From assembly GCF_029392095.1 (NCBI RefSeq), contig NZ_CP113930.1:1919012-1983011 (forward strand): 64,000 nucleotides of DNA. The letters run 5' to 3'. How positions within the stretch are numbered: position 1 is the first letter of the stretch; every line of letters begins with the position of its first letter. The notes under the pieces are model-generated. The model made no database searches. It saw only the letters and a list, made by a program, of their open reading frames with translations, and was not told the DNA's origin. Below are positions 36,455-44,218 of the stretch, piece by piece. The translations under genes were made by a program, and so were the position numbers. This stretch comes from Lactobacillus sp. ESL0700 (GTDB taxonomy: Bacteria; Bacillota; Bacilli; Lactobacillales; Lactobacillaceae).

Positions 36455-36727
36455 ATGACCGAACAAGGAAAAACACAACGCCAACATTATTTAGATGAAA
36501 ATGGCTTTATTACAGCCTGGCCCGGAAAAGCCCATAAACGTCAGCTGATTTTACAATATTTAGCCAGTAAATTTGGAACTAACAAAAAATATTCAGAACC
36601 TGAAGTTAATTTGATTTTACGCAAATATATCGATGATTACGTTACCCGCAGACGCGACTTAGTTGAAGCTCACTTATTAGAGCGGACCGATGACGGCGTT
36701 AGTTATTGGCTTAAATCCAGAAAATAA
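36455..36727 (+). CDS. DUF2087 domain protein
   Basis: 90 residues that match the whole DUF2087 pattern: YLDENGFITAWPGKAHKRQL, then a helical section and an RRDLVEAHLLERTDDGVSYWL ending. The family is a small winged-helix-like domain, often attached to ArsR-type regulators, and stands alone here. A promoter and operator for nagB follow directly. The function is unknown. The ribosome binding site is weak (AAAGAA). Confidence 0.8.
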   Translation: MTEQGKTQRQHYLDENGFITAWPGKAHKRQLILQYLASKFGTNKKYSEPEVNLILRKYIDDYVTRRRDLVEAHLLERTDDGVSYWLKSRK

Positions 36728-36752
36728 AATTATTTTTTAACTCCTTTTTAGG

Positions 36753-36782
36753 TTGACAAATTGGCATATACCAATTTATAAT
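36753..36782 (+). promoter_or_regulatory. nagB promoter
   Basis: TTGACA (36753-36758), an 18-base spacer and TATAAT (36777-36782) are both consensus boxes. The spacer is exactly the palindrome described as the NagR operator. Confidence 0.92.
36759..36776. promoter_or_regulatory. NagR (GntR-type) operator in the nagB promoter spacer
   Basis: AATTGGCATATACCAATT is a near-perfect dyad of the ATTGGT-N-ACCAAT type bound by the GntR/HutC regulator NagR (YvoA) in Bacilli. Binding would cover both promoter boxes. Release by glucosamine-6-phosphate is established for the family. Confidence 0.75.
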
Positions 36783-36810
36783 TAATCTATCAATTCTAGG
36801 AGGAGCAACT

Positions 36811-37524
36811 ATGAAAATAATTACTACAACCAACAATGTCCAAGGCGGCGTTGAAGCTTTCAAAATTTTTAAACATGAAATCGAAAATGGCGCTAAAGTA
36901 CTAGGACTTGCCACTGGCTCTACCCCGGTAACTTTGTACCAAGAACTAGCAGCAAGTAGCCTTGATACCAGTAACTTAATCAGCATTAACTTGGACGAAT
37001 ACGTCGGTTTAACTCCTGATAACGACCAAAGTTACCACTACTTTATGCAAAAGAATCTCTTTGCTAAGAAGCCATTTAAGAAAACTTACATTCCTGATGG
37101 TATTAAGGCAATTAATGATCCTGAAGGCGCTGCTGCTGATTATGATAAAATCATTGCTGAAAATCCAATCGATGTGCAACTTTTAGGAATTGGCCAAAAT
37201 GGTCATATTGCCTTTAACGAGCCTGGAACACCTTTTGACTCAACTACTCACGAAGTAACATTAACCGAAAACACAATTAAGGCAAATTCTCGTTTCTTCA
37301 GTAACATTGACGATGTGCCAAAATCCGCTATTTGTATGGGCATTGCCAACATTATGTCAGCCAAGAAAATTGTAATTATGGCTTTTGGTGCTAACAAAGC
37401 CAAGGCAATCAAGGCGATGATTTCTGGACCTGTAACAGAAGACGTGCCAGCATCTATCTTGCAAAAGCACCCTGACGTAACAGTAATTGTTGATCCAGCT
37501 GCTGCAAGTGAACTAAATAAATAA
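36811..37524 (+). CDS. nagB: Glucosamine-6-phosphate deaminase
   Basis: 237 residues, the short Firmicute NagB. Visible motifs are [16 protein letters not shown] (phosphate loop), NLDEYVGL (catalytic Asp), and [17 protein letters not shown] with the catalytic His. It converts GlcN6P to fructose-6-phosphate and ammonia, linking amino-sugar use to glycolysis. It is preceded by a strong AGGAGGAG site and a consensus promoter, followed by a terminator, and is monocistronic. Confidence 0.96.
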   Translation: MKIITTTNNVQGGVEAFKIFKHEIENGAKVLGLATGSTPVTLYQELAASSLDTSNLISINLDEYVGLTPDNDQSYHYFMQKNLFAKKPFKKTYIPDGIKAINDPEGAAADYDKIIAENPIDVQLLGIGQNGHIAFNEPGTPFDSTTHEVTLTENTIKANSRFFSNIDDVPKSAICMGIANIMSAKKIVIMAFGANKAKAIKAMISGPVTEDVPASILQKHPDVTVIVDPAAASELNK

Positions 37525-37536
37525 TTCAAATTTACC

Positions 37537-37567
37537 AAACACTGTATTAAATTACAGTGTTTTTTTA
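37537..37567 (+). terminator. Terminator after nagB
   Basis: AAACACTGTA/TACAGTGTTT with a six-base loop and a T-run. Confidence 0.92.
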
Positions 37568-37667
37568 TACTCAAATTAAATAAAAAATATACTTATTGGT
37601 GCATATTATTAACCAATAAAATATTCAAGGCCTATGATAAGTTTAGCTACTCAAAGGATGTGATAAA

Positions 37668-38222
37668 TTGAAGCGAAGTAAAAAATGGCTATTAATATTG
37701 TGTGCAATACTCCTATTGCCTTTACCAGTCTATCTTTTATGGCAAAACTGTAACTTGTGGCAAAAATATTTACAGCTAAAATTACCATCAATTGGTACTC
37801 TTAACCCAATATTTACTTGGTATCTAATTGCCATTAGCGCCATTATGCTTGTTATCTTAATTATTAGTTTGTTGATTTTGCTTTTTTGGCCAGTACAAAG
37901 CAGTTTTCACCTGATTCCAAAACAAAGCGGACAGGTGAAAGTCACTAACAAAGCCGTCAACGGCTTTGTCTTAAGCTCACTAAAAGACCTCCCTTACCTA
38001 AACAACGCTAAGGTGGATTCTAAATTAACTAAGAACCATATCAAAATTAGTGTGAGCGGTGATCTTGGAGCTGGAGAAAATGTCGCTAATTTGCTTGAAG
38101 ACTATCTTCAAAAAATAAAAGTTGATCTTAAGCAACTACTAGGAATTGAGCAAAAGCCAAAAATTAGAATTAAGTTTACTAACTATCACGACGGTGAAAA
38201 GCCTGAAAAGCGCGTTCAGTAA
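37668..38222 (+). CDS. amaP: Alkaline shock response membrane anchor protein AmaP
   Basis: 184 residues with two N-terminal transmembrane segments (residues about 7-25 and 46-74), followed by a cytoplasmic domain rich in Lys and beta-structure (VKVTNKAVNGFVLSSLKDL onward), as in AmaP. AmaP anchors Asp23 family proteins at the membrane. TTG start at 37668, nine bases after AAAGGA. It heads a three-gene operon with DUF2273 and an Asp23/Gls24 gene, the conserved arrangement. Confidence 0.85.
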   Translation: MKRSKKWLLILCAILLLPLPVYLLWQNCNLWQKYLQLKLPSIGTLNPIFTWYLIAISAIMLVILIISLLILLFWPVQSSFHLIPKQSGQVKVTNKAVNGFVLSSLKDLPYLNNAKVDSKLTKNHIKISVSGDLGAGENVANLLEDYLQKIKVDLKQLLGIEQKPKIRIKFTNYHDGEKPEKRVQ

Positions 38223-38233
38223 AGGAGGTTAAA

Positions 38234-38413
38234 ATGAAAGAAATCTTGCAAAATCACCTTCCAGAAATAAGTGGCGCGATCATTGGTCTACTTTTAGCTT
38301 TTTGTTTTTTGGGATTAGGCTTTTTTAAGACAATTTTTGTAATCGTAATGTTAATTTGTGGCCTACTAGTTGGGCACTTTTGGCCAATACTCAAAAAGCT
38401 AATGAACAAGTAA
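38234..38413 (+). CDS. DUF2273 small membrane protein
   Basis: 59 residues with a strong AAAGGAGG site. Two hydrophobic segments (about residues 13-31 and 32-50) lie between polar ends, as in DUF2273 proteins. It is always found between amaP and asp23-like genes in Firmicutes and probably joins the same membrane-associated complex in the envelope stress response. It is a short gene supported by position, site and composition. Confidence 0.85.
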   Translation: MKEILQNHLPEISGAIIGLLLAFCFLGLGFFKTIFVIVMLICGLLVGHFWPILKKLMNK

Positions 38414-38433
38414 TTTATAGAGGAGATTTTAAT

Positions 38434-38919
38434 ATGACACAAACAAATTCAAATCAAGAAATTAAAGGCGAGCTAAAATACGACTCTAAAGTAATCCAGA
38501 AAATCATTGGCATTGCCCTATCAGACATCAAAGGGCTGTTAACCGTTGACGGCGGCTTTTTCTCTAATTTAACCGATAAAATTGTTAATAATAATGATGT
38601 TACGACCGGCGTTAATGTAGAAGTTGGCAAAACTCAAGTTGCCGTTGATATTGATATTGTTGCAGAATACGGCGTACAAATTACAAAATTATACGATCAA
38701 ATCAAAGAGAAGATTTACAACAAGGTCAAAGAAATGACGGGACTCGATACTGTTGAAGTTAACGTCACTGTTGTTGACATTAAGACTCAGGAACAACATC
38801 AAAAAGATTCTGTCAGCTTGCAAGATCGCATTACAGGTGTAACCAAAGATACTAAAGAAAAAATTGATGATCAAAAAGATAGTAAACAAACAGAAGATAA
38901 AGAAGACCGCGTAAAGTAA
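38434..38919 (+). CDS. Asp23/Gls24 family envelope stress response protein
   Basis: 161 residues from the ATG at 38434 (GAGGAG site). An upstream in-frame ATG inside DUF2273 is rejected. The conserved Asp23 core runs from KYDSKVIQKIIGIALSDIKG through VDIDIVAEYGVQITKLYDQIKEKIYNKV to VEVNVTVVDI. The tail is highly charged (lysine, aspartate, glutamate). These proteins are abundant and form membrane-proximal assemblies through AmaP, rising on alkaline or cell-wall stress. Confidence 0.92.
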   Translation: MTQTNSNQEIKGELKYDSKVIQKIIGIALSDIKGLLTVDGGFFSNLTDKIVNNNDVTTGVNVEVGKTQVAVDIDIVAEYGVQITKLYDQIKEKIYNKVKEMTGLDTVEVNVTVVDIKTQEQHQKDSVSLQDRITGVTKDTKEKIDDQKDSKQTEDKEDRVK

Positions 38920-38935
38920 TTTGCTTCTAACTAAG

Positions 38936-38967
38936 AAGTGCAGTGATTATATCACTGCACTTTTTTA
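38936..38967 (+). terminator. Terminator after the Asp23 operon
   Basis: AAGTGCAGTGA/TCACTGCACTT with a five-base loop and six Ts. The palindrome TTATTTCCCGGGAAATAA (38965-38982) follows at once. Confidence 0.93.
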
Positions 38968-39072
38968 TTTCCCGGGAAATAATTATTTAATTACAATAGT
39001 GCAATAATTCTCTGCTTGCTCTTTTAAAATAATTTCACCATAATTTATTTATAAAATATGGAGGAAAGAAAA

Positions 39073-39696
39073 ATGAAATTTGGTGAGCATTTAAAACAGG
39101 CACGAATTACGCATCATTTAACTCAAGAAGAAGTCGCTGAAAAATTCTTCGTTAGCAGACAGACAATTTCTAGCTGGGAAAATGAAAAGACTTATCCAGA
39201 TATTGTTACACTAATAAAACTAAGTGACTACTACCAAATTTCACTTGATACCCTATTGAAGGAGGATTCTGGTATGAAAGAATATTTAGAAAAAAAGAAT
39301 GTTGCCCAAGAATTACGGAATATCCAAAAATATTTAAGATTGATAGAATCAATAATTTTAGTTGTTTGTTTAGCTGAGATACTTGACATTATTAAGCTTC
39401 ACGGCTTTTTCCTATTGCTCATATTAATTCAAATTCCTTTAGCAAAAGCTATTAGACATATCAATAATTTTAATAAGTTAAACAATTTAGGAATTGAATC
39501 AAAGTATCACAGTTTCTTTAAAAAGCATAGTTGGCTAGGATATCTTGTTTTTTTAGTAATGGCAATGATGCAATTAGGCGCCAACCTATTACATGATCCT
39601 CAATCAATGTATCTTACAGACGTTATTGGAGAATTTATAGTAATACTAATATATTTTGGGTTTATTTATAAACTTGAAAAAAAGCATAATTATTAA
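39073..39696 (+). CDS. XRE-family regulator with C-terminal membrane domain (copy 1)
   Basis: 207 residues from the ATG at 39073 (GGAGG nine bases upstream). Residues 1-75 are a Cro/C1-type helix-turn-helix (KQARITHHLTQEEVAEKFFVSRQTISSWENEKTYPD), followed by two pairs of transmembrane helices. The first 240 bases are almost identical to the gene at 40930, whereas the membrane parts differ. An in-frame ATG at 39274 has its own AAGGAGG eight bases upstream, so a short isoform lacking the DNA-binding domain is possible. It is the first gene of a locus with a CPBP protease. Confidence 0.85.
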   Translation: MKFGEHLKQARITHHLTQEEVAEKFFVSRQTISSWENEKTYPDIVTLIKLSDYYQISLDTLLKEDSGMKEYLEKKNVAQELRNIQKYLRLIESIILVVCLAEILDIIKLHGFFLLLILIQIPLAKAIRHINNFNKLNNLGIESKYHSFFKKHSWLGYLVFLVMAMMQLGANLLHDPQSMYLTDVIGEFIVILIYFGFIYKLEKKHNY

Positions 39697-39717
39697 TATT
39701 TAGAATTGAGATCAATC

Positions 39718-40917
39718 ATGTTTTCAGAAACAACTATTACAAAATGGCACTTTTGCCAAACGTTATTCCAATTAATTATTTTATTGGTGTTCCTTATTCT
39801 TGGGATTGCGAAATCACAGCATTCATCATCAGCTAGCGTTATTGAAATATTTTTTAACTTTTTCTTTGTTTGTTTACAATTTACTTTATTGAAAAAAGAT
39901 CAAAATTCTAATAGTCGACTAGTACAATTCAATCATTATTGGGAAAGCTTTACAATTGCACTTTCATTGCCGAATACATTAAAAATTTTAGTTAAACTTT
40001 TTAATGAGTATCACATTCTAAATAGTACCTTTTGGATTGCATTATTTACCCTTTATTCGCTTATCATGTATATTCCAATGGCTGAACTTGCATTATACAA
40101 AACAAAAAACATTTGGGGCAGAATTTTTATTACCTTTATCATGTTTTTACTTTTGCGCTCTACACCGGATAAATTTATAGATGCTGAAAAGCCCGCACAT
40201 TGGTTGTTAATTCTTAATCAATCCGGATTTAGTGGCGCAATCATTTTTGCAATCATTATGTTAATTATCATGCACGATTGGGGCTTTCAAGCACCACACT
40301 TGCGAATTAGTAAACGAGCTTCAAAAGCAATTATTGGAATTACCTTTTTATTCATCATTATTAGATGCTTATTTAATGGTTTCAATGTTAGTGAATCTTG
40401 GACAAGTATTTTAACTTCTTGGGATTTTTATTTAGCAAAATCTATAGCTATTCCATTTTTTAATTCCCTTGAAGCTGGACTTGCTGAAGAATGGTTAATG
40501 CGCTTCTGTGTTTTAAGTTTATTACTACAATATTTTGAAAATTCTCACAGACAAATTCTGTGGTCTGTTCTATGTGATGGGTTAATTTTTGGTTCAATAC
40601 ATATCACAAACTTAGGCGCACAATCTGCTTCTGCTACCCTGCAGCAAATGCTTTTTGCTTGTTGCTCTGGATTTGTTTTTGCGGCAATTTATTTATATTC
40701 CGACTCTATCTTAATTAGCATAGGCTACCATGCATTATTTGATGCGGCAGCAGCTGTTACAACAGGTGCACTAATAATGAAGTCACCTTCTGTTTTTGAT
40801 TGGCAAGAAACAATTCTTCTAGCAATTATTGACATTATTTTTGCCTATTTCCTAATTTCTGGTTCTAGAAAAAGCACAATTATATACAACTTAAAACGTA
40901 GAAGATTATACCTTTAG
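39718..40917 (+). CDS. CPBP-family intramembrane metalloprotease between two XRE regulators
   Basis: 399 residues, about ten hydrophobic segments. The C-terminal CPBP domain holds GLAEEWLMRF (Glu-Glu-x-x-x-Arg), FGSIHITNL (Phe-x-x-x-His) and GYHALFDAA (His-x-x-x-Asp). About 200 extra N-terminal residues of membrane sequence precede it. The ATG at 39718 is likely. A TTG at 39706 is possible and the site is weak, so coupling to the upstream gene (21 bases away) may help. The context suggests a membrane-located sensor/protease system. Confidence 0.83.
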   Translation: MFSETTITKWHFCQTLFQLIILLVFLILGIAKSQHSSSASVIEIFFNFFFVCLQFTLLKKDQNSNSRLVQFNHYWESFTIALSLPNTLKILVKLFNEYHILNSTFWIALFTLYSLIMYIPMAELALYKTKNIWGRIFITFIMFLLLRSTPDKFIDAEKPAHWLLILNQSGFSGAIIFAIIMLIIMHDWGFQAPHLRISKRASKAIIGITFLFIIIRCLFNGFNVSESWTSILTSWDFYLAKSIAIPFFNSLEAGLAEEWLMRFCVLSLLLQYFENSHRQILWSVLCDGLIFGSIHITNLGAQSASATLQQMLFACCSGFVFAAIYLYSDSILISIGYHALFDAAAAVTTGALIMKSPSVFDWQETILLAIIDIIFAYFLISGSRKSTIIYNLKRRRLYL

Positions 40918-40929
40918 GAGATTTAAAAC

Positions 40930-41601
40930 ATGAAATTCGGCGAGCATTTAAAGCAGGCACGAATTACGCGTCATCTAACTCAAGAAGAAGTCTCCGAAAA
41001 GTTCTTCATTAGCAGACAGACAATTTCTAGCTGGGAAAATGAAAAGACTTATCCAGATATTGTTACACTAATTAAATTAAGCGACTTCTACCAAATTTCA
41101 CTTGATACCCTATTAAAGGAGGACATAGGTATGAAAGAATATTTAGAAAAAAAGAATGTTATTACGAAATTAAAGCCAATTAAGTGGTGTCTAACAGTAA
41201 TTGGCCTGATATTAATTGCTTTTTGGTTAGTTAGCCTTAGTTACTCCAACATTTTTGTTCTATTAGCATTAGTAATCACGATTTTTGTCATCACAGCTTT
41301 AGCAAGACTAAATGAACTCGATCAAATAAATACTCTAAATTTAAAATATAATTGGCAAAAATACTTTGATGAGCATTCCAAAATAAATTATCTTGTTTTT
41401 ACAATCATATTAATTTTAGCGATTAGCCTGATTATTTACCAACTTCAAAACATTAATTTTAATAGTGCAACTATATCAGGCACATCTAAATCAGCAGGTG
41501 AAAACTTCGGTTATATCATAGGTTATATTTTTGGCGATTTAACACATCGCCTACTATCTGTTGTACTTATTATCGAACTTTATAAACAATGTGTTGAATA
41601 A
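40930..41601 (+). CDS. XRE-family regulator with C-terminal membrane domain (copy 2)
   Basis: 223 residues with TAGGAG before the ATG. The N-terminal 75 residues repeat the copy-1 HTH with only a few changes (for example RHLTQEEVSEKFFISRQTIS). The remainder contains four predicted helices arranged as two hairpins with new sequence. As in copy 1, an in-frame ATG (41131) is preceded by AAAGGAGG. It follows the CPBP gene by 12 bases, indicating one operon. Confidence 0.86.
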   Translation: MKFGEHLKQARITRHLTQEEVSEKFFISRQTISSWENEKTYPDIVTLIKLSDFYQISLDTLLKEDIGMKEYLEKKNVITKLKPIKWCLTVIGLILIAFWLVSLSYSNIFVLLALVITIFVITALARLNELDQINTLNLKYNWQKYFDEHSKINYLVFTIILILAISLIIYQLQNINFNSATISGTSKSAGENFGYIIGYIFGDLTHRLLSVVLIIELYKQCVE

Positions 41602-41676
41602 ATTTATTTTAATAAATAAATGATATTTTCTGTCTAGCAGTCTATAATAAAAGCAAAAATATTAGGAGGTTACTCT

Positions 41677-41916
41677 ATGAAATTAACTAAAAAAACGATG
41701 CTGGTAGCAACTGGTATTAGTCTTATTGCTGGTTTTGGCATTGGCAGCCTTAATCCCCTGCGTTCCACCAATGCAAACACAGAAAATAACTATCATGATA
41801 ATACAACTTATTGCAACTATCATAATCGTTATAAGAACTTATCATACTGCTATAATCAGCGTGGTACACATCGCGTAAATTCCAATAATTACCGTTGCTC
41901 TAATGGTTGTTGGTAA
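41677..41916 (+). CDS. Small secreted cysteine-containing protein of unknown function
   Basis: 79 residues with a clear Sec signal peptide: MKLTKKTM, a hydrophobic core VATGISLIAGFGIGSL and a likely cleavage after STNA near residue 34. The mature part is about 45 residues, rich in Asn, Tyr and His, with four cysteines (TYCNYH, SYCYNQ, YRCSNGCW) that could make two disulfides. TTAGGAGG and a TATAAT (41643-41648) precede it. It has its own strong terminator. It follows the XRE-CPBP-XRE operon. No family is recognised. Bacteriocin-like or wall-associated roles are possible but unproven. Confidence 0.7.
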   Translation: MKLTKKTMLVATGISLIAGFGIGSLNPLRSTNANTENNYHDNTTYCNYHNRYKNLSYCYNQRGTHRVNSNNYRCSNGCW

Positions 41917-41920
41917 TTAT

Positions 41921-41955
41921 AAAAAAGCTTAGCAAATTTTGCTAAGCTATTTTTG
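41921..41955. terminator. Bidirectional terminator
   Basis: AGCTTAGC/GCTAAGCT around AAATTTT, with an A-run to the left and a T-run to the right. It serves the secreted protein gene and the convergent kinase-like gene. A parS-like site begins at its right end. Confidence 0.88.
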
Positions 41956-41969
41956 TTACATGTGAAACA
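41954..41969. promoter_or_regulatory. parS-like ParB site
   Basis: TGTTACATGTGAAACA matches the parS consensus TGTTNCACGTGAAACA except for CATG in place of CACG. It lies about 22 kb from oriC. Confidence 0.65.
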
Positions 41970-41973
41970 ACAG

Positions 41974-42498
41974 TTAACTAATTAGCCGCTTAACTTCGCT
42001 AATTTCTTTTTCCAAAGGTTGCGTACCATCTAGTACTAGGTCCGCACTCTTGGCAACATACTCTTGATTGTCAACATATAATGGCCGCGCCGTTGATAAA
42101 TATACTTTAGCCCAAGCGATTATTTCTGCTGCAGTTTTATTTTGATCATCACGAATTATCTGCCGTGCAAAAGCAACATCCAGTGGCGTTTTAATATAGA
42201 CCACCCAAGTTATATATGGCTTTAAAGTTTCATGACAATAACCGAAAGGAAAATCAAGCAAAATCAACGGTACATTATTATATATTTGCTTAAAGTCATT
42301 CATTAATTCACTAATATCGTATTGATTTATCGCTTCTTTTAAGGGCATTGTTGGTTCTGGTGCATTGGGTAATTGATCGATATCATAATCATCAAACGAA
42401 ATAACCTTGCTAAATGAATATGATTTACTCAATTCACTAATCAGTGTCGTCTTTCCACTCGCGGTTACACCACTAACTACAAGGACTTTACTCTTCAT
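41974..42498 (-). CDS. P-loop kinase-like protein (uridine/adenylylsulfate kinase fold)
   Basis: 174 residues from the ATG at 42498. Longer in-frame starts lack a site, and AGAAG upstream is weak. Walker A is GVTASGKTTLI at residues about 9-19. The region VISFDDYDIDQLPN and LILLDFPFGYCHE resembles Walker B and substrate loops of uridine kinase-like P-loop enzymes, and RQIIRDD may be the lid. The substrate is unknown. It is convergent with the secreted protein gene and divergent from the next gene. Confidence 0.65.
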   Translation of the reverse strand: MKSKVLVVSGVTASGKTTLISELSKSYSFSKVISFDDYDIDQLPNAPEPTMPLKEAINQYDISELMNDFKQIYNNVPLILLDFPFGYCHETLKPYITWVVYIKTPLDVAFARQIIRDDQNKTAAEIIAWAKVYLSTARPLYVDNQEYVAKSADLVLDGTQPLEKEISEVKRLIS

Positions 42499-42645
42499 GG
42501 GTTCTTCTCGACTTTCTAAATAATTAAATTCATTATAAAGCGAATTCAAAGTAACTACACTTTTTATTGTAAAGCATCTAACAAGTACGATATAATTACA
42601 TTGAAAAAATAAATATTTTATTATCAAACATAGGGAGCTTATACT

Positions 42646-43305
42646 ATGAACAAAATTGCAAAAGTTTTAGGCTTATCAGTTGCCGCATTAAGTCTTGCAG
42701 GTGGTGTTTTTACCACAAATGAAGTTAGTGCCAAAACTACTAAAACACACATTACTAACAAGAAAGCTGTTAAAAAGACCTCTAAAAAGAAAGCCAAGGG
42801 CACTAAATATGGCTTCAAAAAAGCTTTTGTCTTCTCAAAAGACTTACAAGGTAAATGGTACAGCAACAACAATTTAACCCCTGAGCCACTTGAAGTTGGC
42901 AAATCATCATTGGTTCTTCCATATACTGGTAAAAAGGCTAAAGCCGTAGTCATCGGCAAGGTTAAGGGAACCAACAAATACACATGGCAAATGAGTGGCT
43001 CATGGAAGTTAAAGCATGCCAAGGCTTTTGCTAACGTAATGCGCGGCTCATATAAGACCATTGACAAGACTAAATGGACCGTTCTTAGTCCAGTCGATGA
43101 AAAGTCAGTTACTGTTGGCTTTGCTTATACTGTTAAAGACGAAAAGATTGATGACAAGACTGGCGAAACCATCAAAGTTGTTTTTGAAGCAAGACCTGAT
43201 GATGGTAAGGTAATCAACCAATACTTTACAAGTAAGGATTTGGCTAATAAGTATGCTGCAACCAAGTTCGCCGACATGACTTATTCAGACATCAACCCAA
43301 GATAA
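42646..43305 (+). CDS. Secreted basic protein of unknown function
   Basis: 219 residues with a Sec signal peptide (MNKIAKVLGLSVAALSLAGG, cleavage near NEVSA-KTT at residue 29), a Lys/Thr-rich linker (residues about 30-55) and a globular C-terminal domain containing several WYSNNN, YTWQMSGSWK and VGFAYTV strands. It lacks LPXTG and SLAP-type repeats, so cell association would be through charge. An AGGGAG site precedes the ATG and a strong terminator follows. No family is recognised. Confidence 0.7.
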   Translation: MNKIAKVLGLSVAALSLAGGVFTTNEVSAKTTKTHITNKKAVKKTSKKKAKGTKYGFKKAFVFSKDLQGKWYSNNNLTPEPLEVGKSSLVLPYTGKKAKAVVIGKVKGTNKYTWQMSGSWKLKHAKAFANVMRGSYKTIDKTKWTVLSPVDEKSVTVGFAYTVKDEKIDDKTGETIKVVFEARPDDGKVINQYFTSKDLANKYAATKFADMTYSDINPR

Positions 43306-43317
43306 GATTATTTTTAA

Positions 43318-43358
43318 TAAAAAAAGCGAGTAAGGAAAATTTCCTTACTCGCTTTTTT
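43318..43358 (+). terminator. Terminator after the secreted protein gene
   Basis: AAAAAAAGCGAGTAAGGAAA/TTTCCTTACTCGCTTTTTT is a very long perfect hairpin with a T-run. Confidence 0.95.
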
Positions 43359-43359
43359 G

Positions 43360-43375
43360 TGTTTCACATGTAACA
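43360..43375. promoter_or_regulatory. parS-like ParB site
   Basis: TGTTTCACATGTAACA is the exact reverse complement of the site at 41954-41969. It lies about 20.5 kb from oriC. Confidence 0.65.
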
Positions 43376-43555
43376 TTTAGCGCAAAATAATATACTATAC
43401 AAAAATATGTTACTAACAAACTAAATATTTTTCCTCTTCAACATACAAAATCACTTGACAATCATGTAACCATTTTAATTAACTTTTTCCTTGTTTTACC
43501 CCTACATCTCGTATTAAACTTATTAAGTATCAATATGTTGTATTTAAGAAAGAAC

Positions 43556-44206
43556 GTGATTCAAGTTATTGTTTTAAGCGGGCCAATTGGAGCCGGTAAA
43601 TCCAGTTTAACCAGTATTTTAGCTGAACATCTAGGTACTCAAGCCTTCTATGAGGGAGTTGACAGCAATCCTGTTCTTCCCCTGTACTACAAGGACATGA
43701 AGCGATATACGTTTTTGCTCAATATCTACTTGCTCAACCATCGGATAGCACAGATTAATCAAGCAGTTAAAGAGAAAAACAGTGTTTCAGACCGTTCAAT
43801 CTATGAAGATGCTCTCTTTTTCAAAATGAACGCAGACAGTAATGTCGCTGATCCAACAGAATTTAAGATTTACGACGGCTTGCTCGAAAACATGATGGAA
43901 GATACTCCCGGTAATCCAAGTAAGAAGCCGGATTTACTCATTTACATTCATGTGTCGCTAGAAACAATGCTTAAACGCATTAAAAAGCGCGGTCGCTCTT
44001 ATGAACAAATCAGTACAGATCCTAGTTTAAAGGACTACTATGCACGCCTGATTCGCTACTATGAGCCATGGTATGAAAATTACAATGCATCACCTAAAAT
44101 AGCAATTGATGGTGATAAATTTGATTTCATTACTGATGAAAATGCTAAAAAAGAAGTTTTGCAGCAAATTGATGACAAATTGCGCGAACTAGGTAATTTA
44201 AAATAA
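43556..44206 (+). CDS. dak: Deoxynucleoside kinase, Lactobacillus deoxyadenosine kinase type
   Basis: 216 residues from a GTG at 43556. An ATG at 43535 would add seven residues before the conserved [17 protein letters not shown] and has no better site. Features are the Walker A P-loop, [14 protein letters not shown] (the ERS/DRS motif of dNKs) and a lid [12 protein letters not shown]. In Lactobacillus the two tandem subunits phosphorylate deoxyadenosine and either deoxyguanosine or deoxycytidine, forming a heterodimer. The assignment of dak to this first gene follows the known gene order. The 5' 59 bases are identical to the next gene. Confidence 0.78.
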   Translation: MIQVIVLSGPIGAGKSSLTSILAEHLGTQAFYEGVDSNPVLPLYYKDMKRYTFLLNIYLLNHRIAQINQAVKEKNSVSDRSIYEDALFFKMNADSNVADPTEFKIYDGLLENMMEDTPGNPSKKPDLLIYIHVSLETMLKRIKKRGRSYEQISTDPSLKDYYARLIRYYEPWYENYNASPKIAIDGDKFDFITDENAKKEVLQQIDDKLRELGNLK

Positions 44207-44218
44207 AGAAGGAACGTG

